Assembly (NCBI GenBank): GCA_002914845.1
Contig: JXTC01000195.1
Coordinates: forward strand, 109,063 to 173,062
DNA length: 64,000 nt
From: Trema orientale
Lineage: Eukaryota > Streptophyta > Magnoliopsida > Rosales > Cannabaceae
Direction of reading: 5' to 3'
The position numbers were made by a program, and so were the translations under genes. This document shows positions 24,851 through 36,862 of this stretch, piece by piece. The number at the start of each line of letters is the position of its first letter. Position 1 is the stretch's first letter. The notes under the pieces are model-generated. The model did no database searches and was not told the DNA's origin. It worked only from the letters and a program-made list of their open reading frames with translations.

Positions 24851-25845
24851 ATCGTCAGGTTCACCATAAAGGGCAGTAAAGAATGTAAAAATCTAAACTT
24901 TCCCACACTTTCCAGGCAACCAAACACGCACAATACAAAACGAAGAACGATACATAAAAAGCTAGTGTACCTCAAGAGCGTGGTTTAAGCGTTTTTTAAT
25001 ATCTCAACCCGTTGATGATGAGAAACAGGTCAAATCTGTTGACCCTTTGACCTTCTTCGATCCAGTGATCCGTAACCGGAACAATGGAGCCCGAAGGTAG
25101 AGTCGGCGACATCCGACGGTACAAAGACCTCATTTTACGGTCCTAGAAACAGTCCTGAATTGTGGCCGTGGGGCAGAGCGAAACGCCTGAAACGTTTCGA
25201 GTACTGAAACGGGAGTAACATAAAATCTCAGTACGGAGGAGTTTGGGTGAGAGAGCTTCACTGTTATCTCAACACTGACGCGAGAGAGAGAGACGAGAGA
25301 AACCATAACTAGTTTCTCCGTTTTCCGGAGTAAGAAAAAATCGTCTGCTGATAGTTCGAGTTCGACACTTGATCAAAATAAATTTGCTTGGTCACACTTT
25401 TTTTTTTTTTTTCCTTTTGGAGTTGTTCTTAAGAATTTAAAAACACCAAATCACTTTTTTTCTTAAAAAAAATAAATAATTAAAAGAAACAGGAGACAAA
25501 AAAGTGTATCCAAATAAGCGTTTTCTTTAGGAATATATATTTGAATATTTTGTAGAGAAATTTAGGTGGATGACCAAAATTTTAAATTTGATTAAGTAGA
25601 TATCCATTTTTAAAATTTTATAGCTAAATGTCTACGTATATATATTTTTACACTTGTATCTACCAATTTTAGTTACTGTACTGAAATGCATTGGATATAT
25701 AATTTTTTATACTTGGTATATAAAATTTTACACTTGGTATATAAGCATATATATCGGACATTTTGTTATAACATTTGACAAAGGGACATTTATTGAAATT
25801 AGGCCCAAAATTTGGTCACATTTCTATAAACTCCTATTTTGTATT

Positions 25846-26102
25846 AACTAGATCATTAATAAGTGGTAACTCAGTATAATATCACGATTAAAGTATATTT
25901 GGACAATTATATAATTATTTGTGCATGTACTGTATATGAGCCATAGTGAAATGAACATAGCTAATTAAGTATCAAGAACTAGATCATTAATAAGTGGTAA
26001 CTCAGTATGATATCACGATTAAAGTATATTTGGACAATTATATAATTATTTGTGCATGTACTGTATATGAGCCATAGTGAAATGAACATAGCTAATTAAG
26101 TA
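25846..26102. repeat. 131-bp tandem duplication
   Basis: Copies 25,846-25,976 and 25,977-26,102 begin AACTAGATCATTAATAAGTG and differ at about one base (AGTATAATATC / AGTATGATATC). Recent. Positions 25,134-25,845 before it are AT-rich with no gene seen. Confidence 0.9.
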
Positions 26103-26113
26103 GCTTGATATGA

Positions 26114-26559
26114 GAAATTTACGCCTAATACTCGTTTTAAAACTTATTTTCATAAATATTTGTTTTTAATTTTTGTTTCAAAAATACCTATTTTTATGGT
26201 CCACATTTCATATATAAAATATGAGTGGTCCACATTTATAATGTAAATTTTATCTATAAGGTATATATATTTCATGTGTAAAATATGAACAGTATATATT
26301 TATAATGTAAATATTTACCACAGTTTATATTTTTAATTATAAATTTGACCTATGGTATACATTTTAAAATGTGTGCCAATTTTTAGTGTAATTTTTATTC
26401 ATGAAATATAGACCACAGTATACATTTCTTGTGTAAAATAGTGGTGGTCTATATTTCTCAAAAAATGGGTATAAAAATAGGTATTTATGAAATAAAAATA
26501 AAAAATAGATATTTATAGAAATATGTTCTGAAAACGGGTATTTGTAAACTCTTCCCGCC
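26114..26559. mobile_element. MITE with 8-bp target duplication
   Basis: 446 bp flanked by TGATATGA on both sides (26,106-26,113 and 26,560-26,567). The ends are inverted: GAAATTTACGCCTAATACTCG versus, from the right, GAAGAGTTTACAAATACCCG. The interior is AT-rich with repeated TATACATTT words and no open frame. The 8-bp duplication suggests hAT or Mutator-like mobilisation. Confidence 0.7.
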
Positions 26560-26567
26560 TGATATGA

Positions 26568-27682
26568 TGATATCCCATGAATTCCATCTCTTTGCTAACT
26601 TTAGTCAGCCCCCACATACCTAATAAGGCCCATGAAGCCCATTTTGTGATATTAAAGAGCGCATGGCTTGAAACTAGAGGCGACTAGAGTTTGTATGTAT
26701 TGTTGTAGAGAGAATGCTAAGGCAAAGAGATGGAACCATGATCAACCTCTAGCACACTTGGCTTGTTGATCTTGTAGGCTATTATTAAAGATGTTGAAGC
26801 TACAAAGTCCATGTGAAGCCTAGAGGAAATTTCTAATTTTCCTCTAAACTCTATTATATTGATATAATCAAATCAAATGGAAATGTGTTTATCTTAGTTT
26901 GATATACTCTTGATTGATTTGTGTTAATAAATTTGAGCTCATCATGTTTCATTAAAATCAACAACACACGCAAATCTATATTAAGTACTGAATTTTGGGA
27001 AAAGATCTATGTTAAGTAGTGATTTTTGGGAAAAGAAAAGATAAGACTAAATTGCCAAATAAATGAAACACTTGATATGAATACTGCAATTTTTCTACAA
27101 GGATTTCTGGATTAAAAAAGCGGAATGAACCCGAAGATGCCGAGAAAACCACACATATTGGAAATTTGATCATCTCTAGAATAGAATAGCAAACAAAATG
27201 CAAATCTTTGATATCTTACTCCCGACTGATAATGCAATTTGAAATGTAATTTCTAAGTTTTTAATTATTTAATAATTAATTTCTTAATTGATGGAGCAAG
27301 TGTACTGATTTCGAGTATTAAAAAGTGTGAATTTTTGTGTCACCCTCTTACAGGGCAGCATGCAGAAGTCGAATTTTAAAAATCAATGAAAGCTCAACTA
27401 GGTATACGGAGCTGCAATATCACTTACATAGCATAAAAGGAACAACTACTAATGTTGTTAAAGAAGGCAAAAATTTTCCACCGTCGACAATTCAAAACAT
27501 TCCACACATAAATTTCAGCTTAACAAATTAAAGTCTGCCATACTAACAGGCACCAAACATAAACTAAACTGACATGGACTGATCACGGCCTCCCTTCAAT
27601 TCACCAACACAAAAGTCTGTATTCGAGTAAACAAAACTGAGAATAAAAGGCAAGGAAGCAGCAATGTGAGGAAAGAACCCCA
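26568..27682. other. Intergenic, no gene identified
   Basis: Moderately complex sequence at 26,650-26,830 (GGCTTGAAACTAGAGGCGAC and onward) is not recognised. The remainder is AT-rich, and the last part is probably the 3' untranslated region of the S28 gene. Confidence 0.4.
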
Positions 27683-27907
<225 letters not shown>

Positions 27908-28861
27908 TCAGAAAATAAAACCTTCTAGTTGGTTTAAGTAAACAGAGGACAAAAAATAAAGAGCCAAACTAAAACTATTCATTAGACTGCCAGTTCCTAA
28001 TCAAGGAGAGATGGTTTCTACGAGACATGAATTGATAGCTACTCATGCAAAACGAAAAACATAGAGCTATACACAGTCATTCAAAAGGGTTTCTATGAAT
28101 CACTGTCCACATTTACCACTTAAGAGTTCAAACAAGGCCGTCAGATCCTAATTTTAATTTTAAAAAAAAAGAGAGCAGAAAATGAACAAAATACAGCTAC
28201 TAAATATCAATGTACTCATTCACAGAGAAACATACAAGCATTACACACACCTCCACTCTAATCGTATTCCTATGAGCCTATATGAACACAACCACAAAAT
28301 AGAGTTTCTATGAGATAATCAGTTCTAGAAAGACGGTCAAAGAAAAACACCATAAAAAAAAAATACCAATTAGAGTTTGAATGAGAAATACAGTTCTTAT
28401 GGTCATAGAAATATAACCAAGATACAAAAAGTCATCAGAGTTCTATGGTCAGATCCCAGAAAACATAAAACCCAAAACCCTAGCTGCCCAAACCAAGCCC
28501 AATCAGGGTTATTAGCCCCAAGCTTTGATATTGGGTAAAAATATCTACAGACTTTTCATAACTTAAGAAAAAAATTGCCCAATGAAGAATGATAAACATA
28601 GATACATAACTACTCAAAAGGGGGTGAAACATAGTGACCTAGATCAATTACATTCTCAACAACCAGACACAAAACAAAAAGATGCATATAAATTAAAATT
28701 CCTCCAAACCCAGAAGACAAAAAATAACCTGCAATAAAATTAGGTTTAAGGGGGAAAAAATCATTACTGACATGTAGTTTTCCTTCTCTTTCTCGGCTAC
28801 CAAACAAGTTTACAAAACTGAAAACCAATGCCCAAATATTCAAATCAAGCGACTTTGATAC

Positions 28862-28990
28862 CTGGTCGATAATTTGAGGTCTCCTAGGGCTTCGAAGCGG
28901 CGACGAGGCTCTCTGGGCGAAAATATGGAAGAGGGCGAAGCCGGTTTGAGAGTATTTATAGTTCTTACAAGACTAGGGTTTGGTTGTGAT
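28862..28990 (-). promoter_or_regulatory. S28 promoter and leader exon with telo-box
   Basis: On the minus strand the telo-box AAACCCTAG (28,974-28,982) lies just upstream of a TATA-like CTATAAATA (28,954-28,962). A pyrimidine-rich start region follows (CTTCGCCCTCTTCC, about 28,925-28,940), then the leader to the donor at 28,861. Telo-boxes are known in promoters of plant translation genes expressed in dividing cells. The transcription start is inferred. Confidence 0.65.
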
Positions 28991-29155
28991 CTGCTGCGGC
29001 GTGTATCATGATGGCCTGGTGAATTGCGATCTGACGTGTATATGCAATTCGTGAATCGCAATCGCGTTCTTTTTTTTTTTTTTTTTCCCTTCGACATATT
29101 GGCCTTTTTGTCCCTTTACTTTTCCTGTTTTGACACTATCCCTTAAATTAAAATT

Positions 29156-30069
29156 GGATTAATGGCACTATTGGTCTCTATTCTATTATCATTTTGGCAT
29201 ATTAGTCCTCAGCCTATTTTTCGTGGCATTTAAGTACTAAATGTTGCTTTTTTTGGCATCATTGTTCTTTTTGGCATATTCCATTCAAGATTTTGTTAAA
29301 ATTTATTTGAATGAGAAAAATTTTGCACCACTGATCTCGATTTTTCAGTGATTTAACAATTTGGTCCCTAATTTTTATTTTTGTATTCATATTTCTGATT
29401 GACAATATTGCATCTGCTAATTTTTCAGAAAATTAAAATTCAAATATGGATATAATACAAACAGTTCATTTAAAAATTAAATTCAAAAAAAGAAAAAAAT
29501 TATACTAATAAACTTTAGTTTACGTCAAATTATAATAACTTTATGAACAAAAAATAATTATCTTACCATTTCTAAAACTAAAAGAAATTCACATACACAC
29601 TTTTACACTAGTCAAATTTGACTGAAAATTTATTATATCTATTAAATAGTCATGTAATTCTGAGTGGTTCTTCTAAAAAATTAATTAACTATTTACAACA
29701 AATAAGCTGAAAAAGTTTTATAATTTTCTATTAAATGTTCATTTCTTTATGTAATTGCATCTGTCAATTTTTCGGAAAATTAATTTTTTAGAATTTTAAT
29801 TTTCTAAAAAATTGGCAGATGCAATATTATTAGTCGGAAATATGAATACAAAAAAATACGGATCAAATTATTAAACAATTGAAAAATCAAGATCAATTGT
29901 GAAAAATTTCTCTCATTCAAATGAATTTTAACGAAATCTTGAATAAAATATGCCAAAATGACCAATTATGCCAAAAAGATAAACGTTTAGTCCTTAAATG
30001 CCAAAAAAAAATGTGAGGACCAATATGCCAAAATAGTAATAGATTGGGGACCAATGGTGCCATTAACCC
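29156..30069. mobile_element. 914-bp foldback element with arms of about 290 bp
   Basis: The left arm (29,156-29,455) begins GGATTAATGGCACTATTGGT; the right arm (about 29,780-30,069), inverted, begins GGGTTAATGGCACCATTGGT. They stay alignable throughout (TTTTGGCATATT, TGAATGAGA, TATTGCATCTGC). The flanks TTAAAATT and TTATAATT are a likely 8-bp target duplication with one mismatch. There is no open reading frame, so it is non-autonomous. Arms are roughly 80% alike by eye. Confidence 0.8.
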
Positions 30070-31439
30070 TTATAATTTTGACCAAACATAGGATTTAAAT
30101 TAGAGGAATCACAAATATGCCCCTAGACATTCACGTCTGTCTCACTTTCTGCTGTGAACTTAAAAATTTCTTTTCACTTGGTTAAAAAAAAAAAAAAAAT
30201 TCTTTTCACATTTGCTTCACTATTCACATGGCAATCAATTCGAGGTATCGTTGGGATATTTTGGATTTTGAATTGTAGTTTAGCTAACTAATAAATTGTC
30301 TAAATTTCATTTGTGTTCCAAATAAGTTTTTTTTTTTTTTTTTTTACCTTTTTATTTTTTTTTAACTTATGGGAATGTCATGCCCCAAAACATTCACATT
30401 TGTTCAATTTTGTCAAATGGTAAGCATGTGAAATTTCATTGGGGTAATTTGTCCTTGAATTTGTACATGGCTAGTTAACAAAATGCCTAAGACTCATTTG
30501 AAGTACCCAAAAAACTTTAGTGTAACTAATTTAATGTTAAAGTTCAAGGCCTTGACTGTGCAAAATATCGAAACATAGAAAAATGAGAGAGAACAAATAT
30601 ACAATGTAAATTATCGTACGTAAAACATGAAATTTAAAAAAAAAAAAAAAGTATTTGGGTAATGAACCTCAATATGTGAAGTTTGATAACCAAAATGAAA
30701 CAAAAACATAATTCAACGTAGCAAAATTTAAGAATACAGAACAAATAAAGATCATATAGTTGGCTTCCTTTTCAGGAAATTTTTTGGAGGAAATTACTTT
30801 GTAATATGTGATTGTTGATCAGTAAAATTATTGTATTTGTACTCTGTGGCATAGGTCATTCTGTGGCTGAACTACAATTCTTGGTTTCTTGGTGTGTGGA
30901 TTTTTTGGTATTTCTTGAGTGTATTATTATGCATGATTAATTGGTTTGTTTTCTTGAGATTTTGTCTGTATATTTGATAACTAACCAGATTATTTTCTCA
31001 TAATAAATAAGAATTAGAGATAAATCCAGACATCATGCAGAAAAAATGTTAATCAATCATATGATCCATAAATTTAGACAATTTAAAAAATTGTTACTCT
31101 TTCCTCCCTCGTTTATATTCCACCTCCTTCCAAAGTTTATATATTGTTTAGGTCCTACTCTTCCTCCCTCATTCCAAACATGGTTGTGCAAAAGGTTAAA
31201 TGTGCTTCTCGCTTGAGTATTTAACAGCAATAATTAACAAAATAGTGTAAGGACCAACATAAGCAACTATTTGAGAAGATTAGCCACTTAAATGCAAAAT
31301 TGACGACAAGTTTGTTACAAGGTTAAGGATTATTGGTGCAATTTACCAATAAAAGTTGGATAAACTACAAATAAATTTAAACGGCAAACCTGAAAAGAAA
31401 ATAACATTATTTTTTAAAATCCCCGTGATTAATAAAATG
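30070..31439. other. Intergenic, AT-rich, nothing recognised
   Basis: No coding frame, inverted repeat or tandem repeat stands out apart from homopolymer runs. Confidence 0.5.
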
Positions 31440-32010
31440 ACAAAGTTAACGTAAATCGACAATTAACACCTAGAAAGAACAAACCTTAAAAGAACGACGA
31501 ACATCAACAAAATGACCGTACAAGAGTACAGGCAACAAGTTGGGAATAAAACGACGATAACACCAGCCAAACAACAAATCAACAGCAGAACAATGATCAT
31601 AAAACGACAAAAGTTGGAGAAATGATAGAGCGAACGAAAACAGCAAAATATCAAGAAATTGAAATTAATTTAGGAAACTCTCCAGGAAAAAAGAGGACAA
31701 GAACAAAACAATAAAAACGACAACATTGGACCAGAAACGACACAATCTAATAAAAGTCAACAATAGGAAAATGAGTCAATAATGACAGACCATGAGGAAG
31801 ACGACAAAACAGCAAGACGTGACATTAATTACGATAACATCAAGTGAACGACACCAGTAAGCAAGAGGAAGAGAAACAAGCGACATTAGTTACAATAATA
31901 TCAAGGAAACGGCAGCAATGAGAAAACCACGACAATTGGTGAAACGACAATAACATCAGAAAACCGCGATCGTTAAAAAAACGACGGAAACCTCTTTGAA
32001 CGACATACAA
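31440..32010. repeat. CGAC-rich tract
   Basis: About thirteen occurrences of CGAC, mostly as (A)AACGAC(A/G), fall in about 550 bp of DNA in which CG dinucleotides are otherwise scarce. Spacing is irregular (roughly 15-70 bp) and the intervening sequence is not repeated, so this is not a simple satellite. The minus strand has one 63-codon open frame without a recognisable domain. Origin unknown. Confidence 0.5.
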
Positions 32011-32100
32011 TGGTGCTCCAAAATAGTGGCAAATTATTAGTTGGTAAATGAATCATTTGGCTTTCCTCGCCATCAAGCTGAGTCTAAGTTAAACATAATT

Positions 32101-32306
32101 ATGCAATACAACTATTCACATATCAAGACTACAGCTTATTTGGAAGCTCTTAAAGCATTTTATTTCCATTATGTGAGCGTTTAACTCTCTACTTTTTTCT
32201 TATTATGCAATACAACTATTCACATATCAAGACTACAGCTTATTTGGAAGCTCTTAAAGCATTTTATTTCCATTATGTGAGCGTTTAACTCTCTACTTTT
32301 TTCTTT
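32101..32306. repeat. 104-bp tandem duplication, copies identical
   Basis: Units starting ATGCAATACAACTATTCACA at 32,101 and 32,205 are identical over about 100 bp. Very recent duplication, or possibly an assembly artefact, since an ambiguous base (N, 32,339) lies just after it. Confidence 0.9.
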
Positions 32307-32406
32307 AAAAAAAAAAAAAGCAGACGAAGCTCTTTTCANAGTCAACGGTACCACTTGACTACTTAATTGATTTTCTTTTTTTCTCCACAAAATTTCATTT
32401 TATCAT

Positions 32407-33600
32407 TGTTAGAAAATGGACCATTTATTTGAAATGGTAATTTGGGCTTGAGTGGGCTTGAGAGCTCATATGTGTAGTAAAGCCCAAATTAAAGTTATAA
32501 TTCTATTTTCATTAGCCAATTTGGAGCATAAATTAGAGTGGGACCCACTTTGTAAAAGTGTAAGGTCTTGGCATAATTTTATTCTACTCTATGAGTAGAT
32601 TAAATTGATATATCATGTGTCCAAATTGGAGCTTGGGTGAATGAGAAATTAATGCTCAAAGTATGCTTGTTGGTAATGGAAAAACAAAAGAAGAAACATT
32701 GGTAAGCTAGTCCCACATTGGTTGGGAAGCTTTCAAACTTGTGCTTTATATAGAGTTGCACTTTTTATAAGTGTAACTATGTGTAGCCAAGATGCTCTCT
32801 CAGGCGCGCGTAGGGGCGGTGCAAATCTTCGAGCTTGGGCCTGAATTTGCATGGGCTCGTGTGCCTGCGGACACGAATGTCGGCCCGAAATTTTGGACTC
32901 TTGTAAAGCCAATCTTTTGCTGCGGCTATGTTTATTTTTTTTCCTATTTTTTCCATTTTGCTGCTTTGAAACTGATGGCAATGAAAGAGTTAGCTGTTAG
33001 ATTTAAAACTGCCAATTTAAATGAATGGAAAAACGTTCAACTCTGGCCAGCAAGAGTAACAGCCAAGCATTAGTGCTAAAACATTCAGTTTTGGGCAGAA
33101 AGTGTAACAGCCAAGTTATTGGCATTATGGAGCATTAGAGCTGGGTTTGTAACCTCTCTTTTCACCAGCTATATAAGCAGACCTCCTCCTTCTTATTCTA
33201 CACACCAAAAAACGAAATATCAAAGTCTTCCTATCAGATTCTCTCTAATTCCTCTAGTTCCAATTGTTCTTGAAGTTCTTGAGTATTCTAGCTATAGTTC
33301 TTAAAGAAATTTAGAAATTTCGTAGCTAGATCTTTTAGAGTGTTAGAGTTCATAACGATCCAGTTTGTAGAGTGGAAGTGTTGGTGCTTCACTTGCTACT
33401 CTAGTCGTTGTATCCTGGGAAACTGATGCTTGCAATTCCTCAAGCATTCTACTGGAGAGCGCGAATCAGTTTTAAGGACACTATGTAGTACACAGGCCTC
33501 GGCGGTTAACAGTGCTTTTCTTTTACAGGATTTCTGAAGTGCTGCTGAAATTCTGTTGAAGTTTGAAGCAAACTTTTGGTAACTTTATATCAATTTAAAG
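32407..33600 (+). mobile_element. Probable solo LTR, Copia-like
   Basis: Starts TGTTAGAAAATGG. Carries GTCCCACATTGGTT, two TATA-like stretches (TTTATATAGAG near 32,745 and CTATATAAGCAG near 33,169) and a moderately GC-rich transcribed-looking region to about 33,560. Plant LTRs have this build. No internal coding region or primer site was found next to it. The right end and target duplication are not resolved. Fossil. Confidence 0.45.
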
Positions 33601-34429
33601 TATATTATAAAAAGTTTGTTATATTCATTGTAACCTTATATATTGCATGTTATAATTCCTACAATCTGTAGTTGTCATTAGACTACTTTTCTTTAGGGGG
33701 TTCGAATTGGTTTTTCATTTTTTAATTGATAAAAAGTGTGCTCTCGGGGAACAGTTGTGGGCTCTGTCTAAGCAACTTTTTAATTTTAATTTTATTTGTT
33801 TAGTCCTATTTTTAGTCCCTAAAAAAATAACTAAACAAAATTAGGATTATCTCAATTTTAATTTTAGTGACTAAAACTGTCCCTTTTTTATTTTCTCCTT
33901 TTCTTGGGTTAAGCTTTGTTGGCAAAAGGGTTGTATATAGATCATCTTTCATTGTATTTGGCCTTATTTATTTATTTTGACGGGTGGAGAATTAAACTCT
34001 AGACTTCAACATTGAAGATACGTGTGATTACTAATCAAATTAGTAGACATGTTTACATTTCCAAGCAGTATGATCCACATGTTGTTTTACGTATAGGGAG
34101 AGGCGTGAGACCATACCATACTATATACTGCTTTTAAGGGACATTCTCAGCCTCAACGATACCGAAAAATAAATTGAAACTAAACAATGTTGTTTCCTCA
34201 AAAGAAACTATATGTTGTTTTCCTTGATATAAGAAAAGGTATGGAATTTAAATGAGAGTTGACGTTAACGGAATCAAATTTATTTATTTATCTTTTTTGA
34301 GAGGAGGAATCAAAATAACTTGTTTTACGAATAAAAAAGAATATACAATGTTTTTAGTGCCTTCCCGTCCCTTATAAAATAAATAAATAAAACAATCACT
34401 GTTTTATGACATAAAAACCATATATCTTC
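33601..34429. other. Intergenic, nothing recognised
   Basis: AT-rich. No gene, and no bounded repeat. Confidence 0.4.
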
Positions 34430-35635
34430 CTAATCTATAGTATATATTAAGTGTATATAAGCAGGACTTCAACATACCTGCTTCAGCAGTTTATATCTTT
34501 TTCCTCCCATTTATATCATTTCCAGGTCATGCAATTGTGGAATCCCCTATTAGTAAACATGTATATGTATATTTGGTTTTTTTTTTTTTATAATTTTAAT
34601 GGAGCGTCCAAATTTTAGAATTGTAAATATTTGTTTATTTTTTTATTTTAATGGAGCGTCCAAATTTTAGAATTTTATAACTAGTATTCTAATCTCTCTT
34701 TTTTTGGGCTGGAAATGATTTCTAATCAATATAAATGGAAAATATCAAATACTATCTTTTTCTTTATTTATTTCCAATTTTATTATTAATTTTTTAAATA
34801 AAGAAAATATTAGATCAACAATTCATTTACAAGCTTTTGTCGTCTACCTTTTTTTTTTCTTTTTTCTTTTTTTTTTATAATGTATATTTCATATTTATTA
34901 AAATTAAAATGAAACACATGCCTTTTCTCACTTGTCTATATCTATAGTATATATAATAAGTCCTCCAACATGCCTTGGCCCTTGGGCAGCTTATATCTGT
35001 TTTCCTCCCATTTATATCCTTTTGTTGCAGTTTTTCCCTATTTGATTTCAATAAAAGTAAGTAATTTATTTATTCGTTAGGGATAATATGGTACTTTTGT
35101 TTTTATTATTATTATTATTTATTTTTGGGCCACAACCCTCGTGTACGGTGGTAGTAGAACTACATCAGCTTTAAGTCCAATTGCCAAATTCATAACCAAG
35201 TCATGCAATCGTGGAATCCCCTATTACCAAACTCGTATATGTGTATTTGTTTTTTTAATTTTAATGGAGCATCCAAAATTGTAGAATCGTAAATGTTTGT
35301 TTATTTTTTATTTTTATTTTTAGTTGATATGGAGCGTTCAAATTTTAGAATTTAATAATTGTTATTCTAATCTCTATGTTTTTTTTTTTTTTGCTGGAAA
35401 TGGTTTCTAATCAGTATAAATGGAAAATTTTAAATCCTATCTTTTTCTTTATTTATTTCCAATTTCATTATTAATTTTTTAAACAAAAAAGGTAATAGAA
35501 CAACGATTCATTTAGGAGCTTTTGTCGTCTACCTTTTTTTAAAAATATATTTATATTTATTAAAATTAAAGTGAAAATGTTTCAAAAAGATAAAAAAAAA
35601 ATAAAGTGAACGCGTGCCTTTTCTAACTAGTTATG
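34430..35635. repeat. Diverged tandem segmental duplication, unit about 0.5-0.7 kb
   Basis: About 34,430-34,935 and 34,942-35,635 share, in order, CTATAGTATATAT, TCCTCCCATTTATATC, CATGCAAT-GTGGAATCCCC, AATGGAGCGTCCAAATTTT, AATATAAATGGAAAAT-like words and AGCTTTTGTCGTCTACCTTT. The copies differ by substitutions and by an extra piece in the second (about 35,030-35,190). Non-coding. Confidence 0.8.
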
Positions 35636-35783
35636 ATATAAACGTGCAAAAGTTTGAACGTGTAAAAAAAATTACACATCCAAATAATCACATTTACCGG
35701 TCAAAATTTGATTTGCAGGTCCTTGACTAATGTGTAATATATAAATTATAAGCGTAATTGGAGTTAGACTTAAGTCTTCTATT

Positions 35784-35816
<33 letters not shown>

Positions 35817-36452
35817 TAAAACGTGCTGTTGAAGGGAATAATATTAATAAAAGCCAAAACATTTCAATTGTGGTACAAACACAGAGGATTATAATTTCGC
35901 ATTCTTAAAAAAAAGACGAAAAGTGGATCACAATCACAACAACAACAATAATTGTGAGCTATCATAATTCTCCGAGATAAAGAGATAATAAGACCACCAG
36001 CAAACAATTTTCTTCACCTGCTACTAGATTGCGTTCTTGGCGAGTGGACTATAATTCTAATACCAAAAGAGATACACGTTCACTGAAAAGAAACTAACTC
36101 ATCCGTATTATTTATCTAAATCAAAGAAAAAATTCCCAAATTGAAGATATAATAAATAGAATTTAGAATCCATACGGATCAAAGATATGTGATACAAAAA
36201 TCTACATAAACGTCAAGATATTTTGATGTATCAAATTATTCTATATAAATCTCACGATAGAAAGATATGTTTGAAGATTCTAGAATTCTCTGACAAATTT
36301 TAGGATAATTGCATTAAATGTCAAGTCGTAAAAAGATAGTTTACTCCTTTTCGGAAAAAAAAAAAAGAAAAAAAGATAGTTTACTATTTCAAAACCCACA
36401 TATCGAGAAAAACACTTGTTTTTGTACAAATGTTAAACTTGATATGTAATTG
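35636..36452. other. Intergenic, nothing recognised
   Basis: AT-rich, with a (TTA)n microsatellite at about 35,788-35,817. No gene seen. Confidence 0.5.
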
Positions 36453-36462
36453 AGTAAGTATT

Positions 36463-36852
36463 AGAGCTGTAAATATGGGTTGCCCAGCCCGGCCCGTACG
36501 GGCCAAAAGAGAAATTCGGGCTGGGCCGAGCCGGCTCGTGAATAGTAGCGGGCCGGGTCGGGCTGGCCCGAAAGTCTAAAAAGAAGGGCCGGCCCGGCCC
36601 AATAGCCCGTTGGTTATAGACCGGGTTGGACCAGCTCGATACTATTTTATTATAATATTATTTTTTTAATATTAATTACAAAAAAATATATTTTTTTAAA
36701 AAATTGACAACTGGGCAGGCCCGACGGGCTCACTACCTCGGCCCAGTCCGGCCCGGTCTTAGGGTCGGGAATAGTGTCGGGTCGGGCCGATCCCGGGCCA
36801 AATTTGCGGGCCGCGGGCCAGTCCGTTTGGCCCAGCCCATATTTACACCTCT
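36463..36852. mobile_element. GC-rich MITE with 10-bp target duplication
   Basis: 390 bp. The ends are inverted (AGAGCTGTAAATATGGGTTG and, from the right, AGAGGTGTAAATATGGGCTG). The flanks AGTAAGTATT (36,453-36,462) and AGTAGGTATT (36,853-36,862) match but for one base. Both arms are packed with GGCCCG/CGGGCC words, in contrast to the AT-rich centre and surroundings. A similar GC-rich scrap follows at about 36,885-36,960. hAT- or Mutator-type by target length. Confidence 0.75.
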
Positions 36853-36862
36853 AGTAGGTATT

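Larger units (their letters stand above)
23030..25133 (-). pseudogene. Pentatricopeptide-repeat (PPR) protein pseudogene
   Basis: A former two-exon PPR gene of the P class, related by wording to plant mitochondrial PPR proteins of the At2g20710 type (from memory). Exon 1 (25,133 to about 24,971) encodes MRSLYRRMSPTLPSG and SIVPVTDHWIEEGQRV, then shifts frame before KRLNHALE at a good donor (GTACAC). After an intron of about 1.3 kb the sequence resumes near 23,680 (FLWMSDKIYYPV, VVNQLDLISKVQG), shifts frame again near 23,545, and continues as FTEVYGALLNCYAYAK through about three PPR units to 23,220. There an 80-nt insertion interrupts it. The reading resumes as SEVVFDWLTCYVAAKGYIK and ends at about 23,035. 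The C-terminal third is missing. With at least two frameshifts, an insertion and truncation it cannot make a functional protein; family members bind organellar RNA. Confidence 0.75.

Noticed and set aside
32792-33073. 93-codon open frame
   Set aside because: Inside the probable solo LTR; no domain.
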